NCBI RefSeq assembly: GCF_036492835.1
Contig: NZ_AP025319.1
Span: forward strand, 185,896 to 249,895
Length of the DNA: 64,000 nt
Reading direction: 5' to 3'
Origin: Fulvitalea axinellae
Lineage (GTDB): Bacteria; Bacteroidota; Bacteroidia; Cytophagales; Cyclobacteriaceae
Below are positions 24,984-35,600 of the stretch, one piece after another. A program made the translations under genes and the position numbers. Each line of letters begins with the position of its first letter. Position 1 is the stretch's first letter. The notes under the pieces are model-generated. The model did not search any database and was not told where the DNA came from. It saw only the letters and a program-made list of their open reading frames with translations.

Positions 24984-27900
24984 ATGAAAAAATTATTAAC
25001 CATAGTCATATTGCTCTGTGGCTTGTCGCCTTCCGTCCTTTGGGCGCAAGAAGGGACACTGGTCCAGGGCTATGTGAAAGATAAACAGACGGGCGAGGCC
25101 CTGATAGGCGCCACGGTTCTGGAAGTGGACGCCGAGAATAGGCACGTAAACGGAGTGGTTACCGATATGAACGGATTCTATATGCTGAAACTCAGCGAGG
25201 CGAATCCGAAATTGAAAGTCACTTATATCGGGTACAAAAACCTGATGGAACCCGTGGGCGGGCGAAGCAAGATCGATTTTATGATGTTGGATGCCAGTAC
25301 GGAACTGGATGTAGTGGTGGTGAAAAGTGAGCGCTACACCAGCGACGGCCTTATTTCCTTAAGGGATAAGACAACCTCCATCGCTTCGATTGATTTGGAT
25401 GATATCGACGCCATGGGTGTGGCATCCGTAGATGAAATGTTGCAGGGTAAATTCAGTGGCGTGGACATTACCGCCATTTCTGGTGATCCGGGAGCGGGAA
25501 TGCAGATCCGTATACGCGGTACGGCCACCATTACCGGCGATCGCGAACCGCTGATAGTGGTGGACGGAATGCCTTACGACGTGGATATCGACAACACGTT
25601 CGATTTCAACTCCGCCGATACCCGCGATTATGGCGCTTTGCTCTCCATTCCTCCTGACGATATCAAGAGTGTGGAAATCCTCAAAGACGCAGCTTCCGCC
25701 GCGATTTGGGGTGCGCAAGCCGCCAACGGCGTAGTACAAATCGTTACGCGCCGTGGACGCAAAATGAAACCGCAACTTCGCTACAATTACAAAGGTTTTG
25801 TATCGCAACAACCCGACGCTCTGCCTATGCTTAGCGGACCGGACTACGTAACGCTTCAGAAAGACGCCCGATTCAACCGTCGAGGTAAAATCGCTGACGC
25901 CGACTTCTTAGAACTGAATTACGACAAGGACTGGGAACAGTACCATAACTACGCTCAAAACACCGACTGGATGGACGCCATCACGCAGACGGGCATGAGC
26001 CACGAACACAACTTGTCGTTGGCAGGCGGTGGCGACAAAGCCCGTTACCGTGTGTCGATGAACTATTTCGACCAGCAGGGAACCACTATCGGGACTGAGT
26101 TGGAAAGACTCTCTTTCCGGGCGAATATGGACTATTTCGTTTCCGACAGGTTAAAAATAGCGACCGACTTCTCTTACACCCGTTCAGACAATGACCGGAC
26201 TTACTACGGTAACGAACGGGGCATCGCCTATATCAAAATGCCGAACCAAGCGATCTACGAACACGATACCTTGGGTAACCTTACCGGAAACTATTTCTTG
26301 GACCGCCGTCCTTCACCGTATCAGGGAGTTAACGTTTATAACCCGGTGGCAGTAGTGAACGAAGGTCGTCATAACTACCTGGAAAACAGGTTCCGTTCGG
26401 TGTTTCGCATCGAGTATGATATACTGCCGTCACTGACTTTCAAAAACAGTGTGGTGTATGATGTGGCCCAAGGGAAAACAGACAAGTTCTTACCGACGGA
26501 AGCTTCACATTATCTGTGGAATAAGGCTTACTTCGATGATGATGGCAAGCTTCACGGTACGAACCTTTCCTCTGAAGGTGACTCTGAGAACTTTAACGTC
26601 TATACCAAAACGGAGATGATCTACCGTCCGGATTTGGGCGCCGACCACTCTTTGGTGGCTATGGGCTGGTGGGAAACCCGCCAAAACGAAGGCTCCAGTT
26701 ATGCGGCCACATCGGGCGGTCTTCCTTCCGGAGACTTTAACGATCCGGGCGTTCCGGGCAGTTTGATGTCCCTCAATTCCGGTAACTCCGTTTTCAGGTC
26801 GATGGGTGCGGTGATCAATGTCCATTACGCTTGGAAAGAAAGGTACCTTTTCGGCTTGGGTAGCCGTCTCGATGCCAGCTCAAAGTTTGGCGACGATACC
26901 AAATGGGGCATGTTCCCTACGGCCTCCGCCGCTTGGAGAATTTCGGAAGAGAATTTCCTGAAAGAGGTTCCTTGGCTTAACGACCTGAAACTACGCGGTA
27001 GCTTTGGTGTGACGGGTAACGCCCCGGGCGGGTTCTCGCACTTTAGCATTTACAAAACCGGGATTTCTTACAGCGATCAGCCAAGCGTTTATCCTTCCAA
27101 TATCAAACTTGATAACCTGAAGTGGGAGAGAGTGACGCAGGCCAACCTCGGTTTGGAAATGTCGGCTTACGAAAACCGCCTGTATATGGAATTCGAAGTG
27201 TACAGCAAACAATCCACCGATCTGCGTTGGGAACTGGACGTGCCGACAACCACTGGTTTTACCAAAATGATCCGTAACGCCGGGTCTATGGGGAACCGTG
27301 GTGTGGAATTGGCCTTCCGCGTAATTCCGGTCCGGACCAAAGATTGGCAAGTGAACTTCGACTTCAATATTGCCCGCAATATCAACGAAATAAAGGAAGT
27401 GCCCTCCAACTTTAACCTTGCGAAAGGCGACGTGCTGAAAAACGGCAACTATGCTACGAGAGTGGAAGTTGGCGACCCGATCGGCGGTTTTTACGGATAC
27501 CGCTATAAGGGCGTATACGCTACCGATCAAGACGCGATAGCCAAAGACAAGTTCGGTGAAGTGATTTACGATCCGATTACAGGTAAACCGTTGCGTATGA
27601 TGATGGGAACGTCCAATTACGAATTTGAGGGTGGCGACGCTATTTACGAAGACGTGAACAAAGACGGTGTAATCGACGAGAGCGATATCGTTTATCTCGG
27701 GTCCAGCAGTCCTAAGTTTACGGGCGGATTCGGTTTCCGTGTACGCTACAAAGGTTTGGGCGTTAGCTCCGGTTTCGTATTCCGCGCTGGGCAAAAGATT
27801 GTGAACAAAGCCCGGATGAGTGCCGAAAACATGACAGGCAGTAATAACCAGAGCACAGCCACTATGCGTCGTTGGCGTTTTGAGGGTGACGAAACCGACA

Positions 27901-28205
27901 TTCCTCGTGCCATGTTCGATTCGGGTTACAACTGGCTCGGTTCGGACCGTTTCGTTGAGGACGGCTCCTATGTCCGTTGGAGAAACCTTACCGTTGATTA
28001 CCGTTTCAACAAGAAGTTCTTGCAACGCATCAACCTCAAGGATCTCTCGCTCTTCTTCACGGCCTACAACCTGTACACTTTCACTAAGTACACCGGCCAA
28101 GATCCCGAGGTGCCGTTGGGTGCTGATCCGTTCTTCTTCGGAGTGGACAACGCTACCACGCCTCCTAGCCGGACTTATACTTTGGGCTTAACAGTAATTT
28201 TTTAA
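24984..28205 (+). CDS. susC: SusC/RagA-type TonB-dependent outer-membrane transporter (first copy)
   Basis: The 1073-residue protein has a signal peptide cut near LWAQ, then a carboxypeptidase-regulatory-like domain at about 27-107 (VQGYVKDKQTGEALIGATV) and a plug domain at about 125-255 with the SusC-type stretch PDDIKSVEILKDAASAAIWGAQAANGV. A 22-strand barrel follows, ending in the aromatic C-terminal signal ...YTLGLTVIF. No N-terminal STN domain is present, so it is not a signalling receptor working through an anti-sigma factor. It imports oligomeric nutrients through the outer membrane using energy from TonB, with the SusD encoded 3 nt downstream acting as lid. The cluster lacks glycoside hydrolases, so the substrate could be a glycan, peptide or glycoprotein. 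The symbol is used in the family sense. Confidence 0.95.
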   Translation: MKKLLTIVILLCGLSPSVLWAQEGTLVQGYVKDKQTGEALIGATVLEVDAENRHVNGVVTDMNGFYMLKLSEANPKLKVTYIGYKNLMEPVGGRSKIDFMMLDASTELDVVVVKSERYTSDGLISLRDKTTSIASIDLDDIDAMGVASVDEMLQGKFSGVDITAISGDPGAGMQIRIRGTATITGDREPLIVVDGMPYDVDIDNTFDFNSADTRDYGALLSIPPDDIKSVEILKDAASAAIWGAQAANGVVQIVTRRGRKMKPQLRYNYKGFVSQQPDALPMLSGPDYVTLQKDARFNRRGKIADADFLELNYDKDWEQYHNYAQNTDWMDAITQTGMSHEHNLSLAGGGDKARYRVSMNYFDQQGTTIGTELERLSFRANMDYFVSDRLKIATDFSYTRSDNDRTYYGNERGIAYIKMPNQAIYEHDTLGNLTGNYFLDRRPSPYQGVNVYNPVAVVNEGRHNYLENRFRSVFRIEYDILPSLTFKNSVVYDVAQGKTDKFLPTEASHYLWNKAYFDDDGKLHGTNLSSEGDSENFNVYTKTEMIYRPDLGADHSLVAMGWWETRQNEGSSYAATSGGLPSGDFNDPGVPGSLMSLNSGNSVFRSMGAVINVHYAWKERYLFGLGSRLDASSKFGDDTKWGMFPTASAAWRISEENFLKEVPWLNDLKLRGSFGVTGNAPGGFSHFSIYKTGISYSDQPSVYPSNIKLDNLKWERVTQANLGLEMSAYENRLYMEFEVYSKQSTDLRWELDVPTTTGFTKMIRNAGSMGNRGVELAFRVIPVRTKDWQVNFDFNIARNINEIKEVPSNFNLAKGDVLKNGNYATRVEVGDPIGGFYGYRYKGVYATDQDAIAKDKFGEVIYDPITGKPLRMMMGTSNYEFEGGDAIYEDVNKDGVIDESDIVYLGSSSPKFTGGFGFRVRYKGLGVSSGFVFRAGQKIVNKARMSAENMTGSNNQSTATMRRWRFEGDETDIPRAMFDSGYNWLGSDRFVEDGSYVRWRNLTVDYRFNKKFLQRINLKDLSLFFTAYNLYTFTKYTGQDPEVPLGADPFFFGVDNATTPPSRTYTLGLTVIF

Positions 28206-28208
28206 GCG

Positions 28209-29642
28209 ATGAGAAAAATCGAAAACATCATAACGGTGATCGTTTTGTCCTTCACGCTCCTGTCATGCGGTTCGTGGCTGGAAGTGGAGCCCCAAAACGA
28301 CATCACCCTCGACGATTTCTGGAAATCGAAAGAGGATATACGCTCGGCTTTGACTTCCGGATATAACCAGATCCGGGACGAGGCGCCGACCATGCTCGTG
28401 TGGGGCGAAGTCCGGGCCGATATGGTAGCGGACGGCCCTGGAAACCATGGGGACTTTGAGAAAGTCATGCGCTTGGAAATTCTTCCGGGCAATTCGATTA
28501 ACCAGTGGCTCGGGATGTACAAGATCATCAATTACGCCAATACCGTGATCAAGTACGCGCCAACGGTCCGAAAGTCGGATTTGTCTCTGGGCGTAAGGGA
28601 TCTGAATTCGTTTCTGGCCGAGGCGAAGTTCCAACGTGCATTGGCATATTTCTATTTGGTAAGAACATTCCGTGATGTGCCTCTATATCTTGAGCCTGTG
28701 GATACCGACAATGTGGATATCTTCCTGCCAAAATCCGACGAGGCTGATATTTTGGCCCAGATCATCGAAGATTTGGAATGGGCCGAGCGCTACGCTCCAA
28801 GAGGGTTTTCGGAAGTGGAGTACAATAAAGGTTTCGGTACCAAAGCGGTGATTCAGGCCCTTTTGGCCGATGTCTACCTGTGGGACGGACAGTTCGACAA
28901 TTGTGTTACGATGTGTAACAAGATCATCGACCGCTCCGCTTACCGGATATTGGACAGCGAGTCTTTCGGTGAAATATTCGGAAGAGGAAATACCAACGAA
29001 GGTATTCTCGAACTGCAGTTTGACGCGACCAAAAACCAAAAAAACAAATTCTGGAACCTTTACAGTACCGGAGGAAAAAACGGGCTTGCGTTTATAGTTC
29101 CACCTCATGTGGAAGAGGCCTATGACGAAAGCGACAAGAGAAAATTGACCACCGTTTACCGAAACTCCAAGGACGTTTTGATGGTCAACAAGTTCGACGT
29201 TTTCGGAAATTCCATTTCGGAGGATGCCAATTGGATCGTTTACCGCTACGCCGATATCCTGTTGATGAAGGCCGAAGCTTTGGTAAACACCGGCGATTAT
29301 TTCGGCGCGCAGAACGAGCTGAACATCATCCGCGACAGGGCGGGCTTGGGGCCGAAAATCCTTAGTGAAAACCGCTTCGAGGCCGAAGACGCAATCCTTG
29401 CCGAACGCGGGCTTGAGTTCGCTTACGAAGGCAAACGCTGGTTTGACCTGCTCCGCGTAGCCCGCCGAAACAACTTCGAAAGGAAAGAGACGCTTATCAA
29501 CATCCTTACGCGGAATATCGACCCGGCCAAGGCGCCGAAATACCGCAGCTTGCTTTCCGACCCGATGAGCTACTATCTGCCTATCTGGCAAAAGGAGTTG
29601 GAGAACAACGTCAACTTGGTACAAAACCCTTACTACGAATAA
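28209..29642 (+). CDS. susD: SusD/RagB-type nutrient-binding lipoprotein (first copy)
   Basis: The 477-residue protein has a lipobox ending LLSC (cysteine about residue 20), then the SusD N-terminal signature (WLEVEPQNDITLDDFWKSKEDIRSALTSGYNQIR) and TPR-like helices. It closes with the C-terminal RagB stretch (AEDAILAERGLEFAYEGKRWFDLLRVAR). It is a surface lipoprotein that caps the SusC barrel encoded 3 nt upstream and binds the substrate before import. The tight spacing to SusC and to the FAS1 gene 12 nt downstream shows one operon. Nothing is missing compared with the family's usual length. Substrate specificity cannot be read from the sequence. Confidence 0.95.
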   Translation: MRKIENIITVIVLSFTLLSCGSWLEVEPQNDITLDDFWKSKEDIRSALTSGYNQIRDEAPTMLVWGEVRADMVADGPGNHGDFEKVMRLEILPGNSINQWLGMYKIINYANTVIKYAPTVRKSDLSLGVRDLNSFLAEAKFQRALAYFYLVRTFRDVPLYLEPVDTDNVDIFLPKSDEADILAQIIEDLEWAERYAPRGFSEVEYNKGFGTKAVIQALLADVYLWDGQFDNCVTMCNKIIDRSAYRILDSESFGEIFGRGNTNEGILELQFDATKNQKNKFWNLYSTGGKNGLAFIVPPHVEEAYDESDKRKLTTVYRNSKDVLMVNKFDVFGNSISEDANWIVYRYADILLMKAEALVNTGDYFGAQNELNIIRDRAGLGPKILSENRFEAEDAILAERGLEFAYEGKRWFDLLRVARRNNFERKETLINILTRNIDPAKAPKYRSLLSDPMSYYLPIWQKELENNVNLVQNPYYE

Positions 29643-29654
29643 AATGAGAGGGAT

Positions 29655-31169
29655 ATGAAAGATTTGATTCAATTTATATTTAACATAAAACGGAGAGTCT
29701 TCGCCGTGGGCCTGCTTCTGGCGGCCGTGTCCCTCGCCTCATGCGATGAGGACGACGACGACAAGATCTTCAAAGAGGCCGAATACCTCACGGCTATCGA
29801 GGCCATGGAGTCTGATCCGGACGGCCGTTTCGATATGTGGCTTCAGCTCATCCAGGCTTCGGATTTTTACGGCTTGCTCAACGCCCGCGGAGACTACACT
29901 TTCTTCGGTGTGGTAAACGAGGGCGTGCAGGAATACCTAAGCCAAACGGGAGCCTCCGATATCGGAAGTTTGGAAAAGGACTTTGTCAACAAACTGGTCA
30001 AGAACCATACGGTGATGAGCAGTTACGCCAGCTTCACGATGGACCCCGGTCCGTTGGGCGACACTACGATGAACGGTAACTACCTGACGATTCTCTTTGG
30101 CGAAGGCGGGTTGAAAAACCTGAAAGTGAACCAAAAATCGTTGATCGTTCAGCCCGACACCCGTTGCTCGAACGGCTATCTGCACGTTATCGACAATGTG
30201 ATTTCGCCGATTGGCGCCGGAGCTTACAAGACGATGGCCGAACTTGGCAAGTTCGGAATCTTTAACGAGGCCGTATCGATGGCCGGCTTGGCCGATACGC
30301 TGGAACTGGCCACTACCGCCGAGGGCAAAGGCGTATACTTCACGCTTTTTGCCGAGACGGACGAAGTCTTTAAGGCAGAGGGAATCAATTCGGCCCAAGA
30401 ACTCGCCACGAAACTGGAAGCGGGCTCGGATTATACCAGCCGGGACAACGCGCTGAACCGCTTTGTACGCTACCACATCATGACGGGCAAGCGATATTCC
30501 AACCGACTGAAGAGCCACACTTACCTGACGGTGGGGAACACGATGGTCCGTTTGGAGAAAACCAACGGCGGTTTTTATGTCAATCCCGAGCACGATGATT
30601 TCGGCGAACTTTTGCTTGACAAAAGTAATCTGCTGGATGTGTTCAATATGGATTTCCAGTCTACCAACGCTACCATCCACGCCCTGAAAAAGGTGATGTA
30701 TTTCTATGACCCCGAACCGCAGGTCATATTCGATGACGTATGCGATGTGCCGGAACTCCAAACCAAGCGTTGGACCGGGAATTTCTTGGTTCGCGTAAAC
30801 GAGATCGAGCGCTGGAAAGGCAAAGGCTATGAGGAGTTCGCTTACAGAAACTACGGCGGACAAGGCCTGTACGAGAACGATAACGTGCAGTGTATGAACG
30901 CTTACTCAGGTTGGTTTGAATACACCACTACGCCGATAGTCCGGGGCAAATACAAGATTTCGGCTACCTTCAGCGGTGCCGGATCTGATGTGACCGCCCA
31001 CGTTTACGTCGATGGCGTAAAGTGCAAAACGCCGCTTTATGACCAAGAGCGCGAGTATCAGCTCGGCGAGTTCGAGTTTAAGGAAAACGGTCCGCACGTG
31101 ATTCGCCTTGAGTCGCTGATCGGCGGCAGGCTGTATCTCGACCGTTTCAAGTTTACGCCAGTAAAATGA
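29655..31169 (+). CDS. FAS1-domain lipoprotein with C-terminal beta-sandwich
   Basis: The 504-residue product has an unusually long basic N-region before a hydrophobic core ending LASC (cysteine about residue 30) and then an acidic DEDDDDK patch, typical of surface lipoproteins. Two FAS1 units follow, at about 45-185 (RGDYTFFGVVNEGVQEYL and NGYLHVIDNVI) and about 190-355 (GVYFTLFAETDEVF and ATIHALKKVMYF). The last 140 residues (RGKYKISATFSGAGSDVTAHVYVDGVK...GRLYLDRFKFTPVK) form a beta-sandwich that resembles carbohydrate-binding or adhesion modules, but I cannot assign a family. Its stop overlaps the frame of the next gene by four bases if that gene starts at 31166. It most likely works with the SusCD pair upstream as a surface ligand-binding partner. 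Confidence 0.82.
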   Translation: MKDLIQFIFNIKRRVFAVGLLLAAVSLASCDEDDDDKIFKEAEYLTAIEAMESDPDGRFDMWLQLIQASDFYGLLNARGDYTFFGVVNEGVQEYLSQTGASDIGSLEKDFVNKLVKNHTVMSSYASFTMDPGPLGDTTMNGNYLTILFGEGGLKNLKVNQKSLIVQPDTRCSNGYLHVIDNVISPIGAGAYKTMAELGKFGIFNEAVSMAGLADTLELATTAEGKGVYFTLFAETDEVFKAEGINSAQELATKLEAGSDYTSRDNALNRFVRYHIMTGKRYSNRLKSHTYLTVGNTMVRLEKTNGGFYVNPEHDDFGELLLDKSNLLDVFNMDFQSTNATIHALKKVMYFYDPEPQVIFDDVCDVPELQTKRWTGNFLVRVNEIERWKGKGYEEFAYRNYGGQGLYENDNVQCMNAYSGWFEYTTTPIVRGKYKISATFSGAGSDVTAHVYVDGVKCKTPLYDQEREYQLGEFEFKENGPHVIRLESLIGGRLYLDRFKFTPVK

Positions 31170-31180
31170 TTTTTGACGCT

Positions 31181-32635
31181 ATGGATATACATAGATTTTT
31201 CAAAAAGAACCTGTTGTTTGTCGCCCTCGCCGGGATGGTGGCCTGTTCCGAAAAGGACGACCACTTCGACGGCGCTTCCGGCGGTCAGGTTATGGACATG
31301 ACCGTGGCGGAGTACGTTACCTCGACATCGGGTCACGGGGCCTTCGGCGACATGCTTAAGGAACACGGGTATTTGGACAGCCTTGCGGGCAACCGTTCCG
31401 TAACGCTTTTCCTTCCGCCGGACAGCGAGCTTTCGGGCTTGGGAGTTTCCGGCGACAAGGCCAAAGAACTCGTGTCGTACCACATCGGTAACACGCTGTT
31501 TTATCGCGCCGCTATGGAAGGCGACAAGGAGTATTACGTCAAGACGCTTTTCAACGGAAAGAATATCTGGGCCAGAAAAGAAGGCGCGGGTATGGAGCTT
31601 GACCGCAAGGTGAGCGCTTCCGGCGATCCTGTTATCTGCTCAAACGGCATAGTCTACGTCCTCGACGGCGTGCTGGTTCCCGACAAGAACATCTTTGAGG
31701 GAGTGGAAAACCTGCCCGACAGCGAATACGGCACGCTCAAAAAGTACATGACTACAGACTCTTTGATCTTCGACAGGAAGAACAGCTTTCCGCTGGGCGT
31801 TGACGAGTTTGGCAGAACGGTATACGATTCAATCTTTGTCACTGATTATATCTACCGCTTTCAGGTAGGTGATATTCTGGACGAAAACCGCGACTTTACC
31901 GCCCTGACACTGTCGGACGCGGCTTTGGAAGCCACTTACGACCGTATGGTGAAACGCTACTACGGTTCGGCCGACAACCTGCCGGCGTATTTCGATGATC
32001 CCGAGCAAAAGGAGAAAATCGTAAAGCAGATCCTCGGAACCACTTTGGTGGAAGGGAAAGTCCATAGCAAAAATCTGGGCGATACGCTGGAGGCCACCAA
32101 CGGCCGTAAGATCATCCTGACGAAAGAATGGAAAGACATCTCGCCCGATAAAAGGAGCAACGGCTACGCCTATGATCTCTCTTCGGTGGATTATCTGATG
32201 TCGGACGTGATGGGCCGGACCCAAGAAATCGACGGTTCCATTTTCGGGGTCAGTTCCTATGATTTCGATATGGAAAACAGTGGGGAACTGGAAGTGAACC
32301 GCATTTACAATAACGCGAGCCAAGTGGCGGTCACCTTCAAAAGCCTGAAGCCGTTTTGGGTGGAATTTAAAGCCAAAGACGTAATGGCCGGCCATTTCCG
32401 CCTGGTGATTAGCGGACTGAGAAGCGAGACCACGGCGGCCAAAACCACGCTCGACGGCAAACTTCTGGACTTGAGCTATACGCCAACGGGGAACTGGTCG
32501 GAAGATAATTACGAGAATATCCGTTTCGATTCTTTCGGCGACAGGACTTTCCGCTTCGAGGTCAATGAGAAAAACGAAGACGACGAGTACAAGCTCGCCA
32601 TCAACGGCTTCTTTTTTATCCCCGTAAGGGAATGA
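31181..32635 (+). CDS. FAS1-related surface lipoprotein
   Basis: I choose the ATG at 31181 (MDIHRFFKKN...), which gives a compact lipoprotein signal with the lipobox MVAC. An ATG at 31166 overlaps the previous stop by ATGA and would add five residues. A first FAS1 unit spans about 30-160 (MTVAEYVTSTS..., VTLFLPPDSELSGLGV, NGIVYVLDGVLVP). A second, divergent helical region follows, and the C-terminal third (FWVEFKAKDVMAGHFRLVISGLRS...) is a beta-sandwich like that of the preceding gene, ending FFFIPVRE. The two FAS1 genes in tandem look like diverged paralogues. Position between two SusCD pairs suggests a surface role in substrate capture or adhesion; there is no enzyme motif. Confidence 0.78.
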   Translation: MDIHRFFKKNLLFVALAGMVACSEKDDHFDGASGGQVMDMTVAEYVTSTSGHGAFGDMLKEHGYLDSLAGNRSVTLFLPPDSELSGLGVSGDKAKELVSYHIGNTLFYRAAMEGDKEYYVKTLFNGKNIWARKEGAGMELDRKVSASGDPVICSNGIVYVLDGVLVPDKNIFEGVENLPDSEYGTLKKYMTTDSLIFDRKNSFPLGVDEFGRTVYDSIFVTDYIYRFQVGDILDENRDFTALTLSDAALEATYDRMVKRYYGSADNLPAYFDDPEQKEKIVKQILGTTLVEGKVHSKNLGDTLEATNGRKIILTKEWKDISPDKRSNGYAYDLSSVDYLMSDVMGRTQEIDGSIFGVSSYDFDMENSGELEVNRIYNNASQVAVTFKSLKPFWVEFKAKDVMAGHFRLVISGLRSETTAAKTTLDGKLLDLSYTPTGNWSEDNYENIRFDSFGDRTFRFEVNEKNEDDEYKLAINGFFFIPVRE

Positions 32636-32676
32636 CCGCTCCAATGGGACTGAATTAAAAACAGTAACCGTTTTTT

Positions 32677-35600
32677 GTGATGAAACACACTTTATTGAAT
32701 ATAATCTTATTAATCGCCACGCTGGGATTCCTTCCGGCCCAAGCCCAAGACAAGGTGACGGGTACGGTCAGGGACGCCCGCGGCAATGCGCCGCTCAAGG
32801 GCGTGGTGGTCAACCTGCTGGGCAGTAAGGGCGTTTCGGCCTTTACCGCCGAGGACGGAAGCTTCGAGATTCCGATTTCCACAAAACAGGAAGTGGCTCT
32901 CGATTTCGCCTTTGCGGATTACCGCAGCCGGAGGGTCTACCTCAACGGCCGTAGCAACGTTGACGTGCTTTTGGTTCCGGCGGATATCGCCAGGGGACCG
33001 GAGATGCTCAGAACTTCGGCGGGCGTACAGGCCCCGTCCGACTATAACGGATCCGCCGTTACGCTCACCCGCCAGCAGATCGCCCAGCGGGGATATTCCA
33101 CTTTGGAAAACGCCCTTCAGGGCATGGTTCCCGGCTTGTACGTGGCCACGCATTCCGGCGTTACCGGCGCGGGCGGATCTTTGGATTTCCGCGGCGTATC
33201 CACAATGGCGGCCGGCAACAGGCCCTTGGTGGTGGTTGACGGTGTGATATTGGAAACCAATCTTGGCGGACTTTCCGCTGTGGAAGGCTACGCTTTTAAT
33301 CCATTGGTAAATATCAACATCAGGGATATTGAGCAGGTAACCTTCGTAAAGGACGGAATGGCTTCGGTATACGGGTCTTTGGCCTCGAACGGGGTGATCC
33401 TGATCCATACGGCCGACAGCGACGTAAAAGAAACCCGCGTGGATTTTACGGCCAATTTCGGGGCGTTCATGAAGCCCCAAAAAGCCTCGGTGCTTGACGC
33501 CAGAGGCTACCGCAACCTAGCCTTGGAACAGATGGTGGACAAGGGAATTACCCAAGACCAGATCGAGGACCGCTATCCTTATATGATCGAATTGGCCGAG
33601 GGAGCGGACGCTTTCCGGTTCGGCAACGACACCGATTGGCAAGACGAAGTGCTTACCGCCGGTGTGTTGACGAACTATTCGGCGAGTATCGAAGGCGGTG
33701 ACGAGGTGGCTTCCTACAATTTTTCGGTAGGATACACCAACAACGACGGCGCGGTGGAAAATACGGGTGTTGAGGTATTTGATCTAGCCATGGGCGCCCG
33801 CATCCGCATGCTCAAGGGGTTGCTGATTCGCCCTAAAGTGTCCCTCTCGAAAATTGGCGCCGAGCTGATGCCCGAAAGCTATACCGCTACGGTGAATCCA
33901 GTGTTGGCCTCGCGCTTTAAGTCGCCGATGATGGGGATTTGGAAAAGGAGCGAGCGAGGTTACAGCCTGCCGTTCTATGACGAGGTTTCCGATTTCGGAA
34001 TGAGTAATCCGGTCTCGTTGGTGGCCAACTCTGTAGGTAACCACGACAATTTCCGTCTGAAGGCCGGCATTAGCGCCACCCAGAATATCTTTTCGGGCCT
34101 TACCGCCGATTTTGATCTGATGGCCGATCTGTTCAATATGAAAGAGAACGCTTTTATTCCTGAAACGGGATCTGTGCCGCAGTTTGACGGACAGGCCCGG
34201 AATACGATGAAAAGCGCCCAGCGCAAGCATTTCTCAATCATCGGGCAACTTGGGTTGAACTATAACAAAACCTTCGGTTTCCGCCACAGGGTAAACGCCA
34301 AGGTGGGAACACGTGTCCGCATCAACGATCTGGAAGAGGAAATGGCGGTGGATATCAACTCGCCTTCCGACCAGTTCGTGGTGATTGGCCGTGGCGACGG
34401 ATCGTTCCGCCAGCTTACGCCGAACAACGGAAAGTGGAATATGCTCACCTTCTATGGCAACGCCGGCTACGCTTATCTTGACCGCTATTACCTTGACGTA
34501 AACATGTCGGTGGACGGAAGCTCGAAGTTTGCCGCCGGCGAGCGATACGCTTACTTCCCGTCCGTGCAGGGCGCTTGGCGACTGTCGTCGGAGCCGTTTA
34601 TGGCCGGGCTGAAAGCCTTGGACGATTTGCGCTTGCGGGCCAGTTACGGACGTACGGGCAACGGCGATATCGGATTCTATTCGGCCAGGTTCTACTACGT
34701 AGGCGTTCCTTATCTCGATTATTCGGGAACGGTAAGGGGCGGCGTGCCGAATACCGGCCTGAAGTGGGAAACCACCGACCAGCTGAATATCGGCCTCGAC
34801 CTCTCGCTCTTCGACGGATTTGTGAAACTGGGAGCGGACGTGTACCAACGCAAGACCAACGATTTGTTGACCGCCGAAAACCTGACGACTTTCTACGGTT
34901 CGGAACTGTTGCTTAGCAATGGCGGGTCGGTGGAAAACAGCGGATTCGAATTGAGTATGGACTTTGACCTGATCAGAGGAAAAGATTTCGGTTTTGGTCT
35001 GGGGGCCACGTTCTCCAAAAACACCAACGAAGTAACGCAACTGGGCAAAAACGCCCTGACAAGCGCCGAGCAAGGCGTGCATCAGGTTACGGCCATTCCC
35101 GGCGGGGAGCTGATCACCAAAGTGGGCGGTTCCATCAACAGCTTTTACGGTTTCCAATCGTCGGGTGTGATTCCGTCGGTGGCCGAGGCCGAGCGCCTTA
35201 ACCTGAAAGACCGTTTCGGAAATCCTTTCCGTGCGGGGGATATCGCATTTGTCGATATGAACAAGGACAATGTCATTGACGAGAAAGACAAAACAGAGAT
35301 CGGAAGTCCTCTGCCGGATTTCTTCGGTTCAGTATCGGCCAGGGCGCGCTATAAGAAGTTGCGCGTGGACGTTCTGTTTGACTACGTGTACGGCAACGAG
35401 ATCTATAACCACGTCCGCAAGGGAATGGAATCCATGGACGGGTATTACAACCAAAGCACGGCGGTGGAGCGTCGCTGGCGCAAGGACGGTCAGCAGACCG
35501 ACATTCCGCGCGCGTCGTTCGGCGATCCGATGGGCAACGGACGTTTCTCGGACCGATGGATCGAGGACGGCTCATTTGTCAGGCTCAAAAACGTGACGAT

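Noticed and set aside
26991-28100. Minus-strand open frame of 369 codons inside the first SusC gene
   Set aside because: It is a mirror of a clear SusC barrel; no start context or protein-like motif.
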